Shown here: one piece after another, positions 8,901-16,287 of the stretch | How the letters are laid out: each line of letters starts with the position of its first letter | Numbering within the stretch: position 1 is the first letter of the stretch | Assembly (NCBI RefSeq): GCF_030818255.1 | Contig: NZ_JAUTAG010000001.1 | Coordinates: forward strand, 3,100,001-3,164,000 | Reading direction: 5' to 3' | Source of the DNA: Microbacterium sp. SORGH_AS_0969 | GTDB lineage: Bacteria; Actinomycetota; Actinomycetes; Actinomycetales; Microbacteriaceae | Length of the DNA stretch: 64,000 bases | Translations under genes and position numbers: made by a program | The notes under the pieces: generated by a model | Database searches by the model: none | The model's input: the letters and a program-made list of their open reading frames with translations, nothing else | What the model was told of the DNA's origin: nothing

Positions 8901-9497
8901 ATCGAGGAACGTCCGGTCAACGGTGTGTTCGGTGATCAGGGGACGAATGTCTTCGACAACACCGTTCTCACGATGTCGACCTCGCTGAAGGCGCTCGGAT
9001 ACACGCCGGGCACCACGCAGACGACGATCCGCTACCTCGCGCAGACGCGGTCGTACTACAACCCCGCTTTCGACGGTGGCTATCAGAGCGCGCTGGTCGA
9101 TCAGACGGCTGCGGCCACGATCGACGCCTACACGCCCGCCCTGGCGTTCGGGGACTCCGGGTCGACGTTGTTCGCTGACGCTGCGGGATCGGTTGCGGTG
9201 AACCGGGCGGGGAAGGAGACGCCTCAGGTGCTCGTCCTCCACCTGCACGGCGATGGCGATGCGCGCGCGGAGATCGTCACCCCGACGGTCGTCCCTGAGC
9301 CCACGCCCACGCCGACGGACCCGGTCCCGAGCCCGACCGCATCCACCCCCGACGGTGGGGCGACGACTCCGCCCTCGCGCGGCGGCCTCGCCTCGACCGG
9401 TGTCGATGGCGTCGCGCTCATGTGGCTCGGTGCCGGTGCGGGTGCCGCGCTGGTCGCCGGATCGGCGATCGCGTGGCGACGCCGCCGACGCTCCTGA
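5964..9497 (+). CDS. cell-wall-anchored subtilisin-like serine protease (S8)
   Basis: 1177 residues. Signal peptide at 1-35 ends near AGAA; an I9-like propeptide follows. The S8 catalytic triad is visible: D206 in VAVVDTG, H283 in NHGTHVAG, S633 in LSGTSMAAPHAAG. A protease-associated insertion lies between about 430 and 560. A long C-terminal beta-rich region follows, then a Pro/Thr linker, the sortase-type motif LASTG at 1142-1146, a hydrophobic helix and an RRRRRS tail. LAXTG motifs are typical substrates of actinobacterial class E sortases; no sortase gene is in the window. It follows the Ig-like protein by 14 bp, so the two probably act together at the cell surface. Confidence 0.92.
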   Translation: MITPRSARSRACALVGAGLLATTLSLGAALPAGAAPGTLDEIALAPAGPGTGTPLPDSVVSADGPVDVFVQTRGDSALGVHSAWQARGASEDAASAAAADTATDNAAVADRVSEALEQIDPDAKVLYTSTYSVPGIAVNADADTLRKLAERSDVEKVSRIVTQSIELPAATDASPSNSASDALTRAVNAWQQAGRTGKDVTVAVVDTGVDYTHADFGGPGTKEAYKQALASTDAPAAGWFDPAKYLGGWDFAGPTYNGANGTPSYDPIPRPDANPIDGPGGNHGTHVAGTAVGLGVDKDQKTFRGDYEALSAESVRSTFSIGPGSAPEAGLIALKVFGDNGGSTALTGAALEWIAQKVASGTSIDVVNLSLGTNYGAIDDPDNAKLQVLVDAGILPVVAAGNSGDVTDVGGSPGTTMGALTVAASSSGHGLADAAKATVGDPAQNAPEKIKVQYSQEFGWDFEVAANVVALSEKANADGCKPFDAADRPRVPGKIVWLEWDDADVACGSAKRFDNAHEAGAVGVVLTGQADSFENGIAGNAAIPGAQLTGDSTNALRPAMEEGRLMIELRSDLRRTIEVFDSSRVDTAASFTSRGTHGSIDDVLKPDVSAPGVSVISAGNGSGTGLEVLSGTSMAAPHAAGVAALVVEAHPEWSAEQVKQKVMNTAAHDIVTAGADPRAYGPARVGVGRIDALAAVEGDITLRSVENGDLLSASFGVIDAGTEPIVQTRTIAVGNDGTDATTLDLRYSPRTETPGVAYDVSPSTVTVPAGGRVDVTLTLRIDDPAALRRTLDPTMQAETGGAPRQYLADASGVIEATGPTGTYPVRLAVYAAPRPYSETHTEGIAFDGTSGTLTVAGRGLDQGEGRERYRSMMVPLILGTTDPDDTFPDTSAQRTLESADILAVGASSTAPLLADPTQGVLTFGLQMDGEWARMSPLTWPSVQLDVNGDTRADFIVQVQPGDAGDVPVAMTIDAVTGDTIEERPVNGVFGDQGTNVFDNTVLTMSTSLKALGYTPGTTQTTIRYLAQTRSYYNPAFDGGYQSALVDQTAAATIDAYTPALAFGDSGSTLFADAAGSVAVNRAGKETPQVLVLHLHGDGDARAEIVTPTVVPEPTPTPTDPVPSPTASTPDGGATTPPSRGGLASTGVDGVALMWLGAGAGAALVAGSAIAWRRRRRS

Positions 9498-9502
9498 GTC
9501 CT

Positions 9503-9552
9503 GCCTCGGCGGGCGTCGCGCATCTCTCGGGATGCGCGGCGCCCACCGAGGC
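9503..9552 (+). terminator. hairpin after the subtilisin gene
   Basis: GCCTCGG (9503-9509) pairs with CCGAGGC (9546-9552). The interior also pairs around the GCGCATC and GATGCGC segments, giving a long imperfect stem 5 bp after the stop codon. No T-run follows. Confidence 0.6.
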
Positions 9553-9568
9553 GGCACACTGGGGGGAC

Positions 9569-10144
9569 ATGTCCGATCAGACGCTCGTCATCTCCGACCC
9601 TCGCGCGGTCCGCGCCATGGCGAATCCTCTGCGCATGGTCGTGGTCGACGAGCTGTATCGACGTCAGGGTCCGGCGACCGCCACCGAACTCGCCGAGCTC
9701 GTCGGGCTCAGCCCGAGCGCGATGAGCTACCACCTCCGGGCGGCCGAATCCACAGGACTCATCCGGCGCGGTGAGTCGACGGACGGACGCGAACGGCCCT
9801 GGCTCCCCGCGGCGCCGAGCTACTCGCTCGTGGCGAGTGCGGAGTCGGATGCCGTTCAGCGGATGGTCCTAATCGATTCACGCCTGACCCCCATGCGTCA
9901 GCGCATGGAGGAACTGCTGGCGGTGCGGTCTGTCCGCCCTCCGGATGCCGACATCACCTACATGGTCCTGCGGACGGGGCAGCTGCTGTTGAGCGCCGAC
10001 GAGGTGGGCCGGCTCCAGGACCGCGTCATGGAGGTCTTCGACGAGTTCGAGGCCCTGAGCGCCGGTCGCTCCGAGGAGGGCGAACTGCGGCGCGCGCGGT
10101 ATATGTGGTCGATCGTCCCGGAGCAGATTCAGCCCGAGGATTGA
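9569..10144 (+). CDS. ArsR-like winged-helix transcriptional regulator
   Basis: 191 residues. An N-terminal winged helix-turn-helix at about 10-75 contains ATATELAELVGLSPSAMSYH, typical of the ArsR/HTH_20 group, followed by the wing residues GLIRRGESTDGRERPW. The C-terminal half is helical and carries no obvious metal-binding cysteines, so a metal sensor is unlikely. The start ATG at 9569 lies 3 nt after a G-rich GGGGGG stretch that may act as a weak ribosome site. Target unknown; the adjacent lipoprotein gene is one candidate. Confidence 0.8.
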   Translation: MSDQTLVISDPRAVRAMANPLRMVVVDELYRRQGPATATELAELVGLSPSAMSYHLRAAESTGLIRRGESTDGRERPWLPAAPSYSLVASAESDAVQRMVLIDSRLTPMRQRMEELLAVRSVRPPDADITYMVLRTGQLLLSADEVGRLQDRVMEVFDEFEALSAGRSEEGELRRARYMWSIVPEQIQPED

Positions 10145-10251
10145 ATCCGAGAGCCGAGGCCGCGCACGGGTCGCCTGCGGTGATTCCGACGGGGCCGGGG
10201 TAGCATCCGGGAGCGCAGTGTGGAGAATCGCCCCGACGGAAGAGGTCTGAT

Positions 10252-10680
10252 GTGAAGCGTTCGTCGTTCTTGGTCGCGGGAGCTGTGATCACCGGAGCCC
10301 TCTTGGCGGGATGTGCGCCCGCGGCTGATCCGACGCCGAATTCGGACGTGAGTGCGTCCGTGGCACCGGCGGACCCCCAACCGTCCGCGAGCTCGCAGGC
10401 TCTGCCGCCGACGGTCGTGTCGCCCGGTGACCTCGACGGACGGGACGTGTCGGTCATCGTCGGCACGGCCCTGGTCATCGCCGCGCCGGACGGCACGGAC
10501 GCGGAGTGGACCGGGACGACCGCGGATCGCACCATCGCGGAGTTCTCGGCCGGCGGGGCCTCCGAAGGCGCGACGTTCCATCCTGGCTTCATCGCGCGGG
10601 GGACGGGAACGACCGACGCGACGCTCAGCGGACCGGACGGAAAAGAGATCGCCTTCCGCATCTCGGTGGTCGCCCCCTGA
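10252..10680 (+). CDS. putative lipoprotein, 142 residues
   Basis: A lipoprotein signal peptide with lipobox LLAGC puts the lipidated cysteine near residue 22. A Pro/Ser-rich linker follows, then a beta-rich domain of about 95 residues that I do not recognise. The start is GTG at 10252; an in-frame lysine and arginine follow at once, as expected for an n-region. The protein should be anchored to the outer face of the membrane. It lies between the ArsR-like regulator and the fructose operon and shows no link to either. Confidence 0.75.
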   Translation: MKRSSFLVAGAVITGALLAGCAPAADPTPNSDVSASVAPADPQPSASSQALPPTVVSPGDLDGRDVSVIVGTALVIAAPDGTDAEWTGTTADRTIAEFSAGGASEGATFHPGFIARGTGTTDATLSGPDGKEIAFRISVVAP

Positions 10681-10780
10681 CACTCGGCGGGCTCGTCCGA
10701 CAGCAGACCCGAGTGCCATTGTCGGGCCGCCGGGGGCGAAACCTCCTGTCCGTACCGTGCTCTGCGTTCCCCTGTCAGAT

Positions 10781-10816
10781 GTGTTGATACGTGTGGCTTC
10801 GTGTTGTATCGTGTGG
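10781..10816 (+). promoter_or_regulatory. two direct repeats 20 bp apart, candidate FruR operator
   Basis: GTGTTGATACGTGTGG (10781-10796) and GTGTTGTATCGTGTGG (10801-10816) differ only at three central bases. Their 20-bp period, two helical turns, would place two bound dimers on one DNA face. The pair lies 20-56 bp before the start of the DeoR-type regulator, where promoter elements are expected. Confidence 0.6.
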
Positions 10817-10836
10817 GAATCCTCGAAGGAGATCCC

Positions 10837-11619
10837 GTGTACGCAATGGAGCGCCAGCAGCTCATCGAGCGCGAACTGCGCGAGGTCGGACGTGTCAGCG
10901 TCGTCGACCTGGCCCGTCGCTTCGATGTGACCACGGAGACCGTCCGTCGCGATCTCGACCGCCTCGAGACCACCGGGTCTCTCCGCCGCGTCCACGGCGG
11001 GGCCGTGAGCATCGATCGCGCCAGCACCGCCGAGTCGACGCTGACCGAACGTCGTGAGCGTCACGGTGACGCGAAGCGCGCGATCGCCGCGAGCGCGGCC
11101 GCTTTGCTGGGTTCCGACTTCCGAGGCTCGATCTTCGTCGACGCGGGCACGACGGCCGCCGCCGTCGCTGCGTCGCTGCCCGCCACGCTCACCGTCTCCG
11201 CCGGAGTCGAAGTCGTCACGCACTCGCTCGAAGCCGCGCACCTCCTCGCCGGTGAGGAGCGTCTGTCGCTCACCACCATCGGCGGTCGCGTGCGCGGCGT
11301 GACCGCCGCCGCCGTCGGTGCCCACACCGTCCGCGCGATCGGGCAGTTGCGGCCCGACATCGCCTTCATCGGCACCAACGGTCTGAGTGCGACGTTCGGT
11401 CTCAGCACCCCGGATCCCGAAGAAGCCGCCGTGAAGACGGCCATCATCCAGTCCGCGCGTCGGATCGTGCTCCTTGCCGACGCGGCCAAATTCGGAGAGG
11501 AACTACTCGTGAGCTTCGCTCGTCTCGACGAGATCGACGTCCTCGTCACCGACACCCCGCCGACCGGTGCCCTCTCCGAGGCCCTGGCGGACGCCGATGT
11601 GGAGGTACGCGTCGCATGA
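10837..11619 (+). CDS. fruR: DeoR/GlpR family repressor of the fructose operon
   Basis: 260 residues. The DeoR-type helix-turn-helix at about 4-58 contains VVDLARRFDVTTETVRRDL and the wing GSLRRVHGGA. A sugar-phosphate-binding DeoR C-terminal domain follows, with the DAGTT loop that binds phosphosugar. GTG 10837 is chosen because AAGGAG (10826-10831) is 5 nt upstream; ATG 10846 is an alternative. Its stop overlaps the fruK start by 4 bp. In related operons the repressor senses fructose 1-phosphate, the substrate of fruK; that is assumed here. Confidence 0.88.
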   Translation: MYAMERQQLIERELREVGRVSVVDLARRFDVTTETVRRDLDRLETTGSLRRVHGGAVSIDRASTAESTLTERRERHGDAKRAIAASAAALLGSDFRGSIFVDAGTTAAAVAASLPATLTVSAGVEVVTHSLEAAHLLAGEERLSLTTIGGRVRGVTAAAVGAHTVRAIGQLRPDIAFIGTNGLSATFGLSTPDPEEAAVKTAIIQSARRIVLLADAAKFGEELLVSFARLDEIDVLVTDTPPTGALSEALADADVEVRVA

Positions 11620-12581
11620 TCGTCACCCTGACCGCCAACCCCTCGGCCGATCGGGCCGTCGTCCTCGCGGAGCCGCTCGCGCCGGGCGAGGTGCAGCGCG
11701 CACTGTCGTCGCGCGAGGACGCCGGGGGCAAGGGCGTCAACGTCGCCCGCGTCGTCACCGCGGCGGGCGCACCGGCGCGGGCCGTCGTTCCGGTGAACGG
11801 CCACGACCCCTACCGCCTTCTGCTCGAAGACGCCGGCATCGCGCTCGACCTCGTCGAGGTCGCGGGCCGCGCACGAGCGAACCTCACCATCACCGACCCG
11901 GCGGGCGAGACCACCAAGCTCAACCTCCCCGGGGCCGAGCTCTCCGCCGCGGAAGCCCGCGCGCTCGTGGCGGGCGTCGTCGCCGCGGCAGAGGGCGCGA
12001 GCTGGCTCGTCCTGGCCGGATCGCTGCCGCCGGGCGTGCCGCCGACGTTCTACGCCGATCTCATTGCGGCTGTCCGAGAGCGGTGGGGGAGCGCTGCTCC
12101 ACGGATCGCCGTCGACGCCTCCGGCGCCGCCCTGGCCGCCGTCGTCGAGACCGCCCAGCCGGATCTCATCAAGCCCAACCACGAAGAACTCGCCGAGCTC
12201 GTCGGTGAGGATGCCGCGGACGACGCCGACGTCCTCGCCGAGGCGGCGCGTCGCGCACGCGCTCTCGTCCCCGGGCGCGTGGCATCCGCTCTGGTCACCC
12301 TCGGCGCCGACGGCGCTCTGCTCTTCTCGTCCGAGGGTGCCTGGCGCGGACGAGCCCCCAGAATCCAGGTCGCGAGCACGGTCGGCGCGGGCGACAGCTC
12401 ACTCGCGGGCTATCTGCTCGCCGATCTCGAGGGAGCCGCCGCTCCCGAACGTCTCGCGCGCAGCATCGCCTACGGTGCCGCCGCCGCGACCCTGCCGGGA
12501 ACGCAGGCCCCCACCCCGGCCGATCTGCCCTCCGGGGCGATCACCGTTTCCGATTTCCCCACCCCCATCGCAACATCCTGA
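11616..12581 (+). CDS. fruK: 1-phosphofructokinase
   Basis: 321-residue PfkB-family sugar kinase that phosphorylates fructose 1-phosphate to fructose 1,6-bisphosphate with ATP. The family signatures are present: the DAGGKGVNVARV substrate-binding segment near residues 35-46 and the catalytic VGAGDS motif with the base D260. Length is normal for LacC/FruK proteins. The ATG overlaps the stop of fruR by 4 bp (ATGA), and fruA starts 18 bp downstream after GGAGGT, so the three genes form one transcription unit. The fructose context favours FruK over tagatose-6-phosphate kinase. Confidence 0.93.
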   Translation: MIVTLTANPSADRAVVLAEPLAPGEVQRALSSREDAGGKGVNVARVVTAAGAPARAVVPVNGHDPYRLLLEDAGIALDLVEVAGRARANLTITDPAGETTKLNLPGAELSAAEARALVAGVVAAAEGASWLVLAGSLPPGVPPTFYADLIAAVRERWGSAAPRIAVDASGAALAAVVETAQPDLIKPNHEELAELVGEDAADDADVLAEAARRARALVPGRVASALVTLGADGALLFSSEGAWRGRAPRIQVASTVGAGDSSLAGYLLADLEGAAAPERLARSIAYGAAAATLPGTQAPTPADLPSGAITVSDFPTPIATS

Positions 12582-12599
12582 CCACGGAGGTCACTGCCC

Positions 12600-14657
12600 A
12601 TGTCCGACATCATCACTCCGGAGCTCGTCAGCCTCGACGTGCCCCTGGGCACCGACAAGCAGTCGGTGATCCGAGCCCTCGCCGAGCGCGTCGTCGCGCA
12701 GGGTCGCGCGACCAGCGCGCAAGAGCTGTTCGACGACGCCTGGGCGCGTGAGCAGAAGGACGAGACCGGCCTGCCCGGCGGTATCGGTATTCCGCACGCG
12801 CGCAGCGCCTCGGTCACCGAGCCCACTCTCGCGTTCGCCCGCCTGACCCCCGGTGTCGACTTCGGCGCCCCCGACGGGCCCGCCGACATCGTCTTCCTCA
12901 TCGCCGCGCCAGCTGGGGCCGACGAGGCGCACCTCGCGGTGCTGTCGCAGCTGGCCCGCAGCCTCATGAACGACCAGTTCATGTCGGGCCTGCGTTCGGC
13001 CTCGAGCCCCGCGGACGCGGTGCGGATCATCACGGATGCCGTGAACCCGGCCCCCGCGCCGGCGTCGGCCGAGGCCCCCGCCGCGACCCGCGCGGAAGCA
13101 CGCACCGCCACGGCGACCAAGACCAAGAAGATCGTCGCCGTCACCGCGTGCGCGACCGGCATCGCCCACACCTTCATGGCCGCCGACGCGCTCACCGCTG
13201 CCGGCGCCGAGACCGAGGGCGTGGAGCTCATCGTCGAGCCGCAGGGCTCGAGTGGCTACAAGGCCCTCCCGCAGAGCGTGATCGACGACGCCGACGCCGT
13301 GATCTTCGCGGTCGACGTCGACGTGCGCGAGCCCCAGCGCTTCGCGGGCAAGCCCGTCGTCCGCGCGGGTGTCAAGCGCGGCATCGAGCAGCCGAAGCAG
13401 CTCATCGCCGAGGCCCTCGCCGCGAGCGACAACCCGAACGCCGCACGCGTGCAGGGCGGTGCCGCCTCGGCATCCGCTCCCGACGCCCCGGTCGCGCAAC
13501 AGTCGGTGGGCCGTCGCATCCAGCGGTGGCTGCTCACCGGCGTCAGCTACATGATTCCGTTCGTCGCCGGTGGCGGTCTGCTCATCGCGCTCGGCTTCCT
13601 GCTCGGTGGCTACGAGGTCACCAAGGACGCCAAGGACATCATCATCCAGAACTCGCTCTGGGATCTGCCGACCGAGGGGATCACGTCGTCGTTCGGCCCG
13701 ATCGGCCAGTACCTCGGCTCGGTCGCCTTCATGATCGGTGCCACCTCGATGGGCTTCATCGTCGCCGTGCTCGCGGGCTTCATTGCCTACGCGATCGCCG
13801 ACCGTCCCGGTATCGCTCCGGGCTTCGTCGCCGGTGCCGTAGCGGTGCTGATGAACGCCGGCTTCATCGGCGGCATCATCGGCGGTCTGCTGGCCGGATT
13901 CATCGCCTGGTGGCTCGGGCGCTTCGACGCCCCGCGCTGGTTGCGCGGTCTCATGCCGGTCGTGATCGTTCCGTTTCTCGGCTCGATCTTCGCCTCGGGT
14001 CTGATGATCCTCTTCCTCGGTCGCCCGATCGCCTCGCTCATGGCCGCGCTCACCGATGGACTCACGTCGCTCGCGGCCAGCAGCGCGGGCGCGATCGTGC
14101 TCGGCGTGATCCTCGGCCTCATGATGTGCTTCGACCTCGGTGGCCCGGTCAACAAGGTCGCGTACGTCTTCGCCACGACCGGCCTCGCCGCCGCATCGCA
14201 GACCAACACCGCGCCCTACCTGATCATGGCCGCGGTCATGGCGGCGGGCATGGTTCCCCCGCTCGCGATGGCGCTCGCCTCGACCCTGCTCGCCCGGGGC
14301 AAGTTCACCCCCGTCGAACGTGAGAACGGTGCCGCCGCCTGGCTGCTCGGAGCCTCGTTCATCTCCGAGGGGGCGATCCCGTTCGCCGCGGCCGACCCCC
14401 TGCGCGTCATCCCCGCCTCGATGGTGGGTGGGGCGATCACGGGTGGCCTGAGCATGCTGCTGAGCGTGCAGTCGTTCGCCCCGCACGGTGGCATCTTCGT
14501 CTTCTTCGCGATCACCCCGTTCTGGGGTTTTGCCCTCGCGATCGTGGCGGGTACCGTCGTGACGGCGCTGATCGTCGTGGCCCTCAAGGGTCTCGGCCAC
14601 AGCACCAAGGACGCCGCCGTCGCCGAGGCTGCGCCCGCAGCCACGGTCGCCGCCTAA
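12600..14657 (+). CDS. fruA: fructose-specific PTS enzyme IIABC
   Basis: 685 residues joining three PTS modules. EIIA spans about 1-150, with the phospho-accepting H66 in GIGIPHAR. A Pro/Ala linker leads to EIIB (about 178-280), with the phospho-cysteine C184 in VTACATGIAHTF. EIIC (about 300-670) has about nine hydrophobic segments. It imports fructose and releases fructose 1-phosphate into the cytoplasm. GGAGGT sits 10 nt before the ATG. The order IIA-IIB-IIC in one chain is typical for actinobacterial FruA. HPr is encoded 27 bp downstream; enzyme I is not in this window. Confidence 0.95.
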   Translation: MSDIITPELVSLDVPLGTDKQSVIRALAERVVAQGRATSAQELFDDAWAREQKDETGLPGGIGIPHARSASVTEPTLAFARLTPGVDFGAPDGPADIVFLIAAPAGADEAHLAVLSQLARSLMNDQFMSGLRSASSPADAVRIITDAVNPAPAPASAEAPAATRAEARTATATKTKKIVAVTACATGIAHTFMAADALTAAGAETEGVELIVEPQGSSGYKALPQSVIDDADAVIFAVDVDVREPQRFAGKPVVRAGVKRGIEQPKQLIAEALAASDNPNAARVQGGAASASAPDAPVAQQSVGRRIQRWLLTGVSYMIPFVAGGGLLIALGFLLGGYEVTKDAKDIIIQNSLWDLPTEGITSSFGPIGQYLGSVAFMIGATSMGFIVAVLAGFIAYAIADRPGIAPGFVAGAVAVLMNAGFIGGIIGGLLAGFIAWWLGRFDAPRWLRGLMPVVIVPFLGSIFASGLMILFLGRPIASLMAALTDGLTSLAASSAGAIVLGVILGLMMCFDLGGPVNKVAYVFATTGLAAASQTNTAPYLIMAAVMAAGMVPPLAMALASTLLARGKFTPVERENGAAAWLLGASFISEGAIPFAAADPLRVIPASMVGGAITGGLSMLLSVQSFAPHGGIFVFFAITPFWGFALAIVAGTVVTALIVVALKGLGHSTKDAAVAEAAPAATVAA

Positions 14658-14684
14658 CACCCCGTCGAATCGAAAGGATTCACC

Positions 14685-14954
14685 ATGGCAGAACGTCAGG
14701 CCACCATCGCCAGCGCCTCGGGCCTCCACGCCCGTCCCGCGAAGCTCTTCGTGCAGGCCGTGCAGGAGAAGAAGATCCCCGTCACGATCGCAGCGAACGG
14801 CGGCGCCGACCTCAACGCTGGCAGCATCCTCTCACTCATGGGCCTCGGCGCCGGTCACGGCACGGTAGTGACGCTCAAGGCCGAGGGTGAGGGTGCCGAG
14901 CAGGCCCTCGACGAGCTCGTCGCTCTCCTCGAGACCGACCTCGACGCGCAGTAA
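14685..14954 (+). CDS. ptsH: phosphocarrier protein HPr
   Basis: 89 residues, the usual HPr length. The active-site histidine is H15 in SGLHARPA, which takes phosphate from enzyme I and passes it to the EIIA module of FruA. S47 in AGSILSLMG sits where the regulatory serine of Firmicutes HPr lies; actinobacterial HPr is often not a kinase substrate, so no regulation should be assumed. AAAGGA precedes the ATG by 7 nt. It is the last gene of the fructose operon and is followed by a strong hairpin. Confidence 0.95.
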   Translation: MAERQATIASASGLHARPAKLFVQAVQEKKIPVTIAANGGADLNAGSILSLMGLGAGHGTVVTLKAEGEGAEQALDELVALLETDLDAQ

Positions 14955-14966
14955 ACACTTCACGCA

Positions 14967-15012
14967 GAACACCGGATGCCACGGGCCTGACGGCTCGTGG
15001 CATCCGGTGTTC
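14967..15012 (+). terminator. 17-bp perfect hairpin ending the fructose operon
   Basis: Arms 14967-14983 and 14996-15012 are fully complementary around a 12-nt loop, 13 bp after the ptsH stop. The stem contains the CCGGATGCC/GGCATCCGG motif seen in several other hairpins here. No T-run follows. Confidence 0.75.
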
Positions 15013-15038
15013 TGGCGTTTCGGGGCGGCCGTGGTGTG

Positions 15039-15119
15039 CCGGACTCCGGACCAGCCCGGGGTCAGCGCCGCACCCGAGACGCGTTACCCGCCGAGGGCCT
15101 CACCCGTTCCGGAGTCCGG
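15039..15119. repeat. 12-bp inverted repeat between convergent genes
   Basis: CCGGACTCCGGA (15039-15050) and TCCGGAGTCCGG (15108-15119) are perfect complements separated by 57 bp. They lie between the ends of ptsH and the convergent hydrolase gene, so they may help to end transcription of the latter. Confidence 0.45.
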
Positions 15120-15131
15120 GACGACGCCGCG

Positions 15132-15770
15132 TCACACGTCGGTCGAGTCGCCCGGCTTCAGATCGACGAATGACCCGCCATTCTGCTCGGCGGCCCAGGT
15201 CAATCGCCCATCGCCCATCTGCTTCCCGGCGGCAGAGAGGGTCATGTCGTGCGTGGCGAAGACGCGCTCGGGCTTGACGTCGAGGACGAAGTCGATCGCG
15301 TCGCCGATCTTCAACCAGGGGGCGCCCACGGGGGCCGCGAGCAGAGCGACCTTCTTGTGCTTCGGGACGGTGTACGAATCGCCGGGGTAGTAGAGCGCAT
15401 CGTTCACCAGGACGCCGACATTGTCGATGACCGGGATGGACTCGTGGATGACGGCGTGCTTCCCGCCGAAGAACTCCAGGTGGAAGGGCGCGAGGTCGAG
15501 GGTGTCGCCCGGATGCACGGCCGTGATCTCGAAGCCCACGGCGGCCTGCTTCACTCCCTCGGGGCCGTAGATCGGTGTGCCGGGGTGCGCTTCCAACAGA
15601 CGCGTCAGATGCTCAGGCGTCCAGTGATCCGGGTGTTCGTGGGTGAGGACGATGCCCACGAGTCCGTCGAGGCCCTCGAGCGGCGAGGTGAAGCTCCCCG
15701 GATCGATGACGAGCGTGTGTCCCGACTCGGTGAGGACGAGGGCGGCGTGTTCGTGCTTGGTTACTCGCAT
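15132..15770 (-). CDS. MBL-fold metallo-hydrolase
   Basis: 212 residues, close to the compact UlaG/RNase Z-like branch of metallo-beta-lactamase-fold hydrolases. The metal-binding motif THEHPDHW lies at about residues 43-50, with later acidic and histidine ligands in YPGDSY and ATHDMT. There is no signal peptide, so it is cytoplasmic. The ATG at 15770 begins directly with MRVTKHEHAALVL, the first strand of the fold, which supports the start. Substrate unknown. It runs convergent to the fructose operon and divergent from tRNA-Glu. Confidence 0.82.
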   Translation of the reverse strand: MRVTKHEHAALVLTESGHTLVIDPGSFTSPLEGLDGLVGIVLTHEHPDHWTPEHLTRLLEAHPGTPIYGPEGVKQAAVGFEITAVHPGDTLDLAPFHLEFFGGKHAVIHESIPVIDNVGVLVNDALYYPGDSYTVPKHKKVALLAAPVGAPWLKIGDAIDFVLDVKPERVFATHDMTLSAAGKQMGDGRLTWAAEQNGGSFVDLKPGDSTDV

Positions 15771-15981
15771 GGCCGCAAGTCAACTCTTCGCACGACGGTG
15801 CGGCAACCGCTGGCGCGCACGACCGTGGCGGAGTAGATATGCCCGCCGGGGGATACTCGACGAGCTCTTCCCCCTGTCGTGCGATGGCGGTACGGTGGCC
15901 GGACACGCCCGAGATCCGTGGCGATCCCGCCCCGATTTTGCTTGCGTGTTTTTGTGGTGCATACTTGAACGGTTGCGACGC

Positions 15982-16057
15982 GGCCCCATCGTATAGCGGC
16001 CTAGTACGCCGCCCTCTCACGGCGGTAACGCGGGTTCGAATCCCGCTGGGGTCACCA
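15982..16057 (+). tRNA. tRNA-Glu (CTC anticodon), CCA encoded
   Basis: Acceptor GGCCCCA pairs with TGGGGTC with one G-U pair. The anticodon arm is GCCGCCCTCTCACGGCGG, giving anticodon CTC. The T-arm is GCGGGTTCGAATCCCGC. The 3' CCA is present at 16055-16057. A T-tail terminator follows. The last 20 nt and the terminator are repeated 164 bp downstream. Confidence 0.95.
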
Positions 16058-16170
16058 ACGACAAAAAGGCTCCGACCGAATGGTCGGGGCCTTTTTGTTG
16101 TTCGGGTGCCGCGGCTGGACGAGGAGCCGCATGAGCGGGTTGGGCCCCACCGCCCGGAGGCTCCGCGCGC
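16038..16170 (+). repeat. direct repeat copy 1: tRNA-Glu 3' end plus terminator and flank
   Basis: This 133-bp segment, running from the T-arm of tRNA-Glu through the terminator and about 70 bp beyond, is repeated with no difference I can see at 16202-16287 joined to 17523-17569. The period is 164 bp, with a 31-bp G-rich spacer between copies. The second copy is split by an insertion sequence. Confidence 0.9.
16062..16097 (+). terminator. intrinsic terminator of tRNA-Glu
   Basis: AAAAAGGC-T-CCGACC and GGTCGG-G-GCCTTTTT form a stem with a 4-nt GAAT loop and a T-tail, beginning 5 bp after the tRNA. Confidence 0.88.
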
Positions 16171-16201
16171 CGCGTAGCGGCGGGTGGAGGGGGCGGAGGG
16201 A

Positions 16202-16287
16202 GAATCCCGCTGGGGTCACCAACGACAAAAAGGCTCCGACCGAATGGTCGGGGCCTTTTTGTTGTTCGGGTGCCGCGGCTGGACGAG
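16202..16287 (+). repeat. direct repeat copy 2, first part (tRNA-Glu fragment plus duplicate terminator)
   Basis: It begins with the last 20 nt of tRNA-Glu, including CCA (16202-16221), then the same terminator at 16226-16261. It is interrupted at 16287 by the insertion sequence; the remaining 47 bp of this copy resume at 17523. The fragment lacks the D-arm and anticodon arm and cannot make a tRNA. Confidence 0.88.

Noticed and set aside
16202..16221. Second tRNA-Glu gene
   Set aside because: Only the 3' 20 nt are present; D-arm, anticodon arm and 5' acceptor strand are missing.
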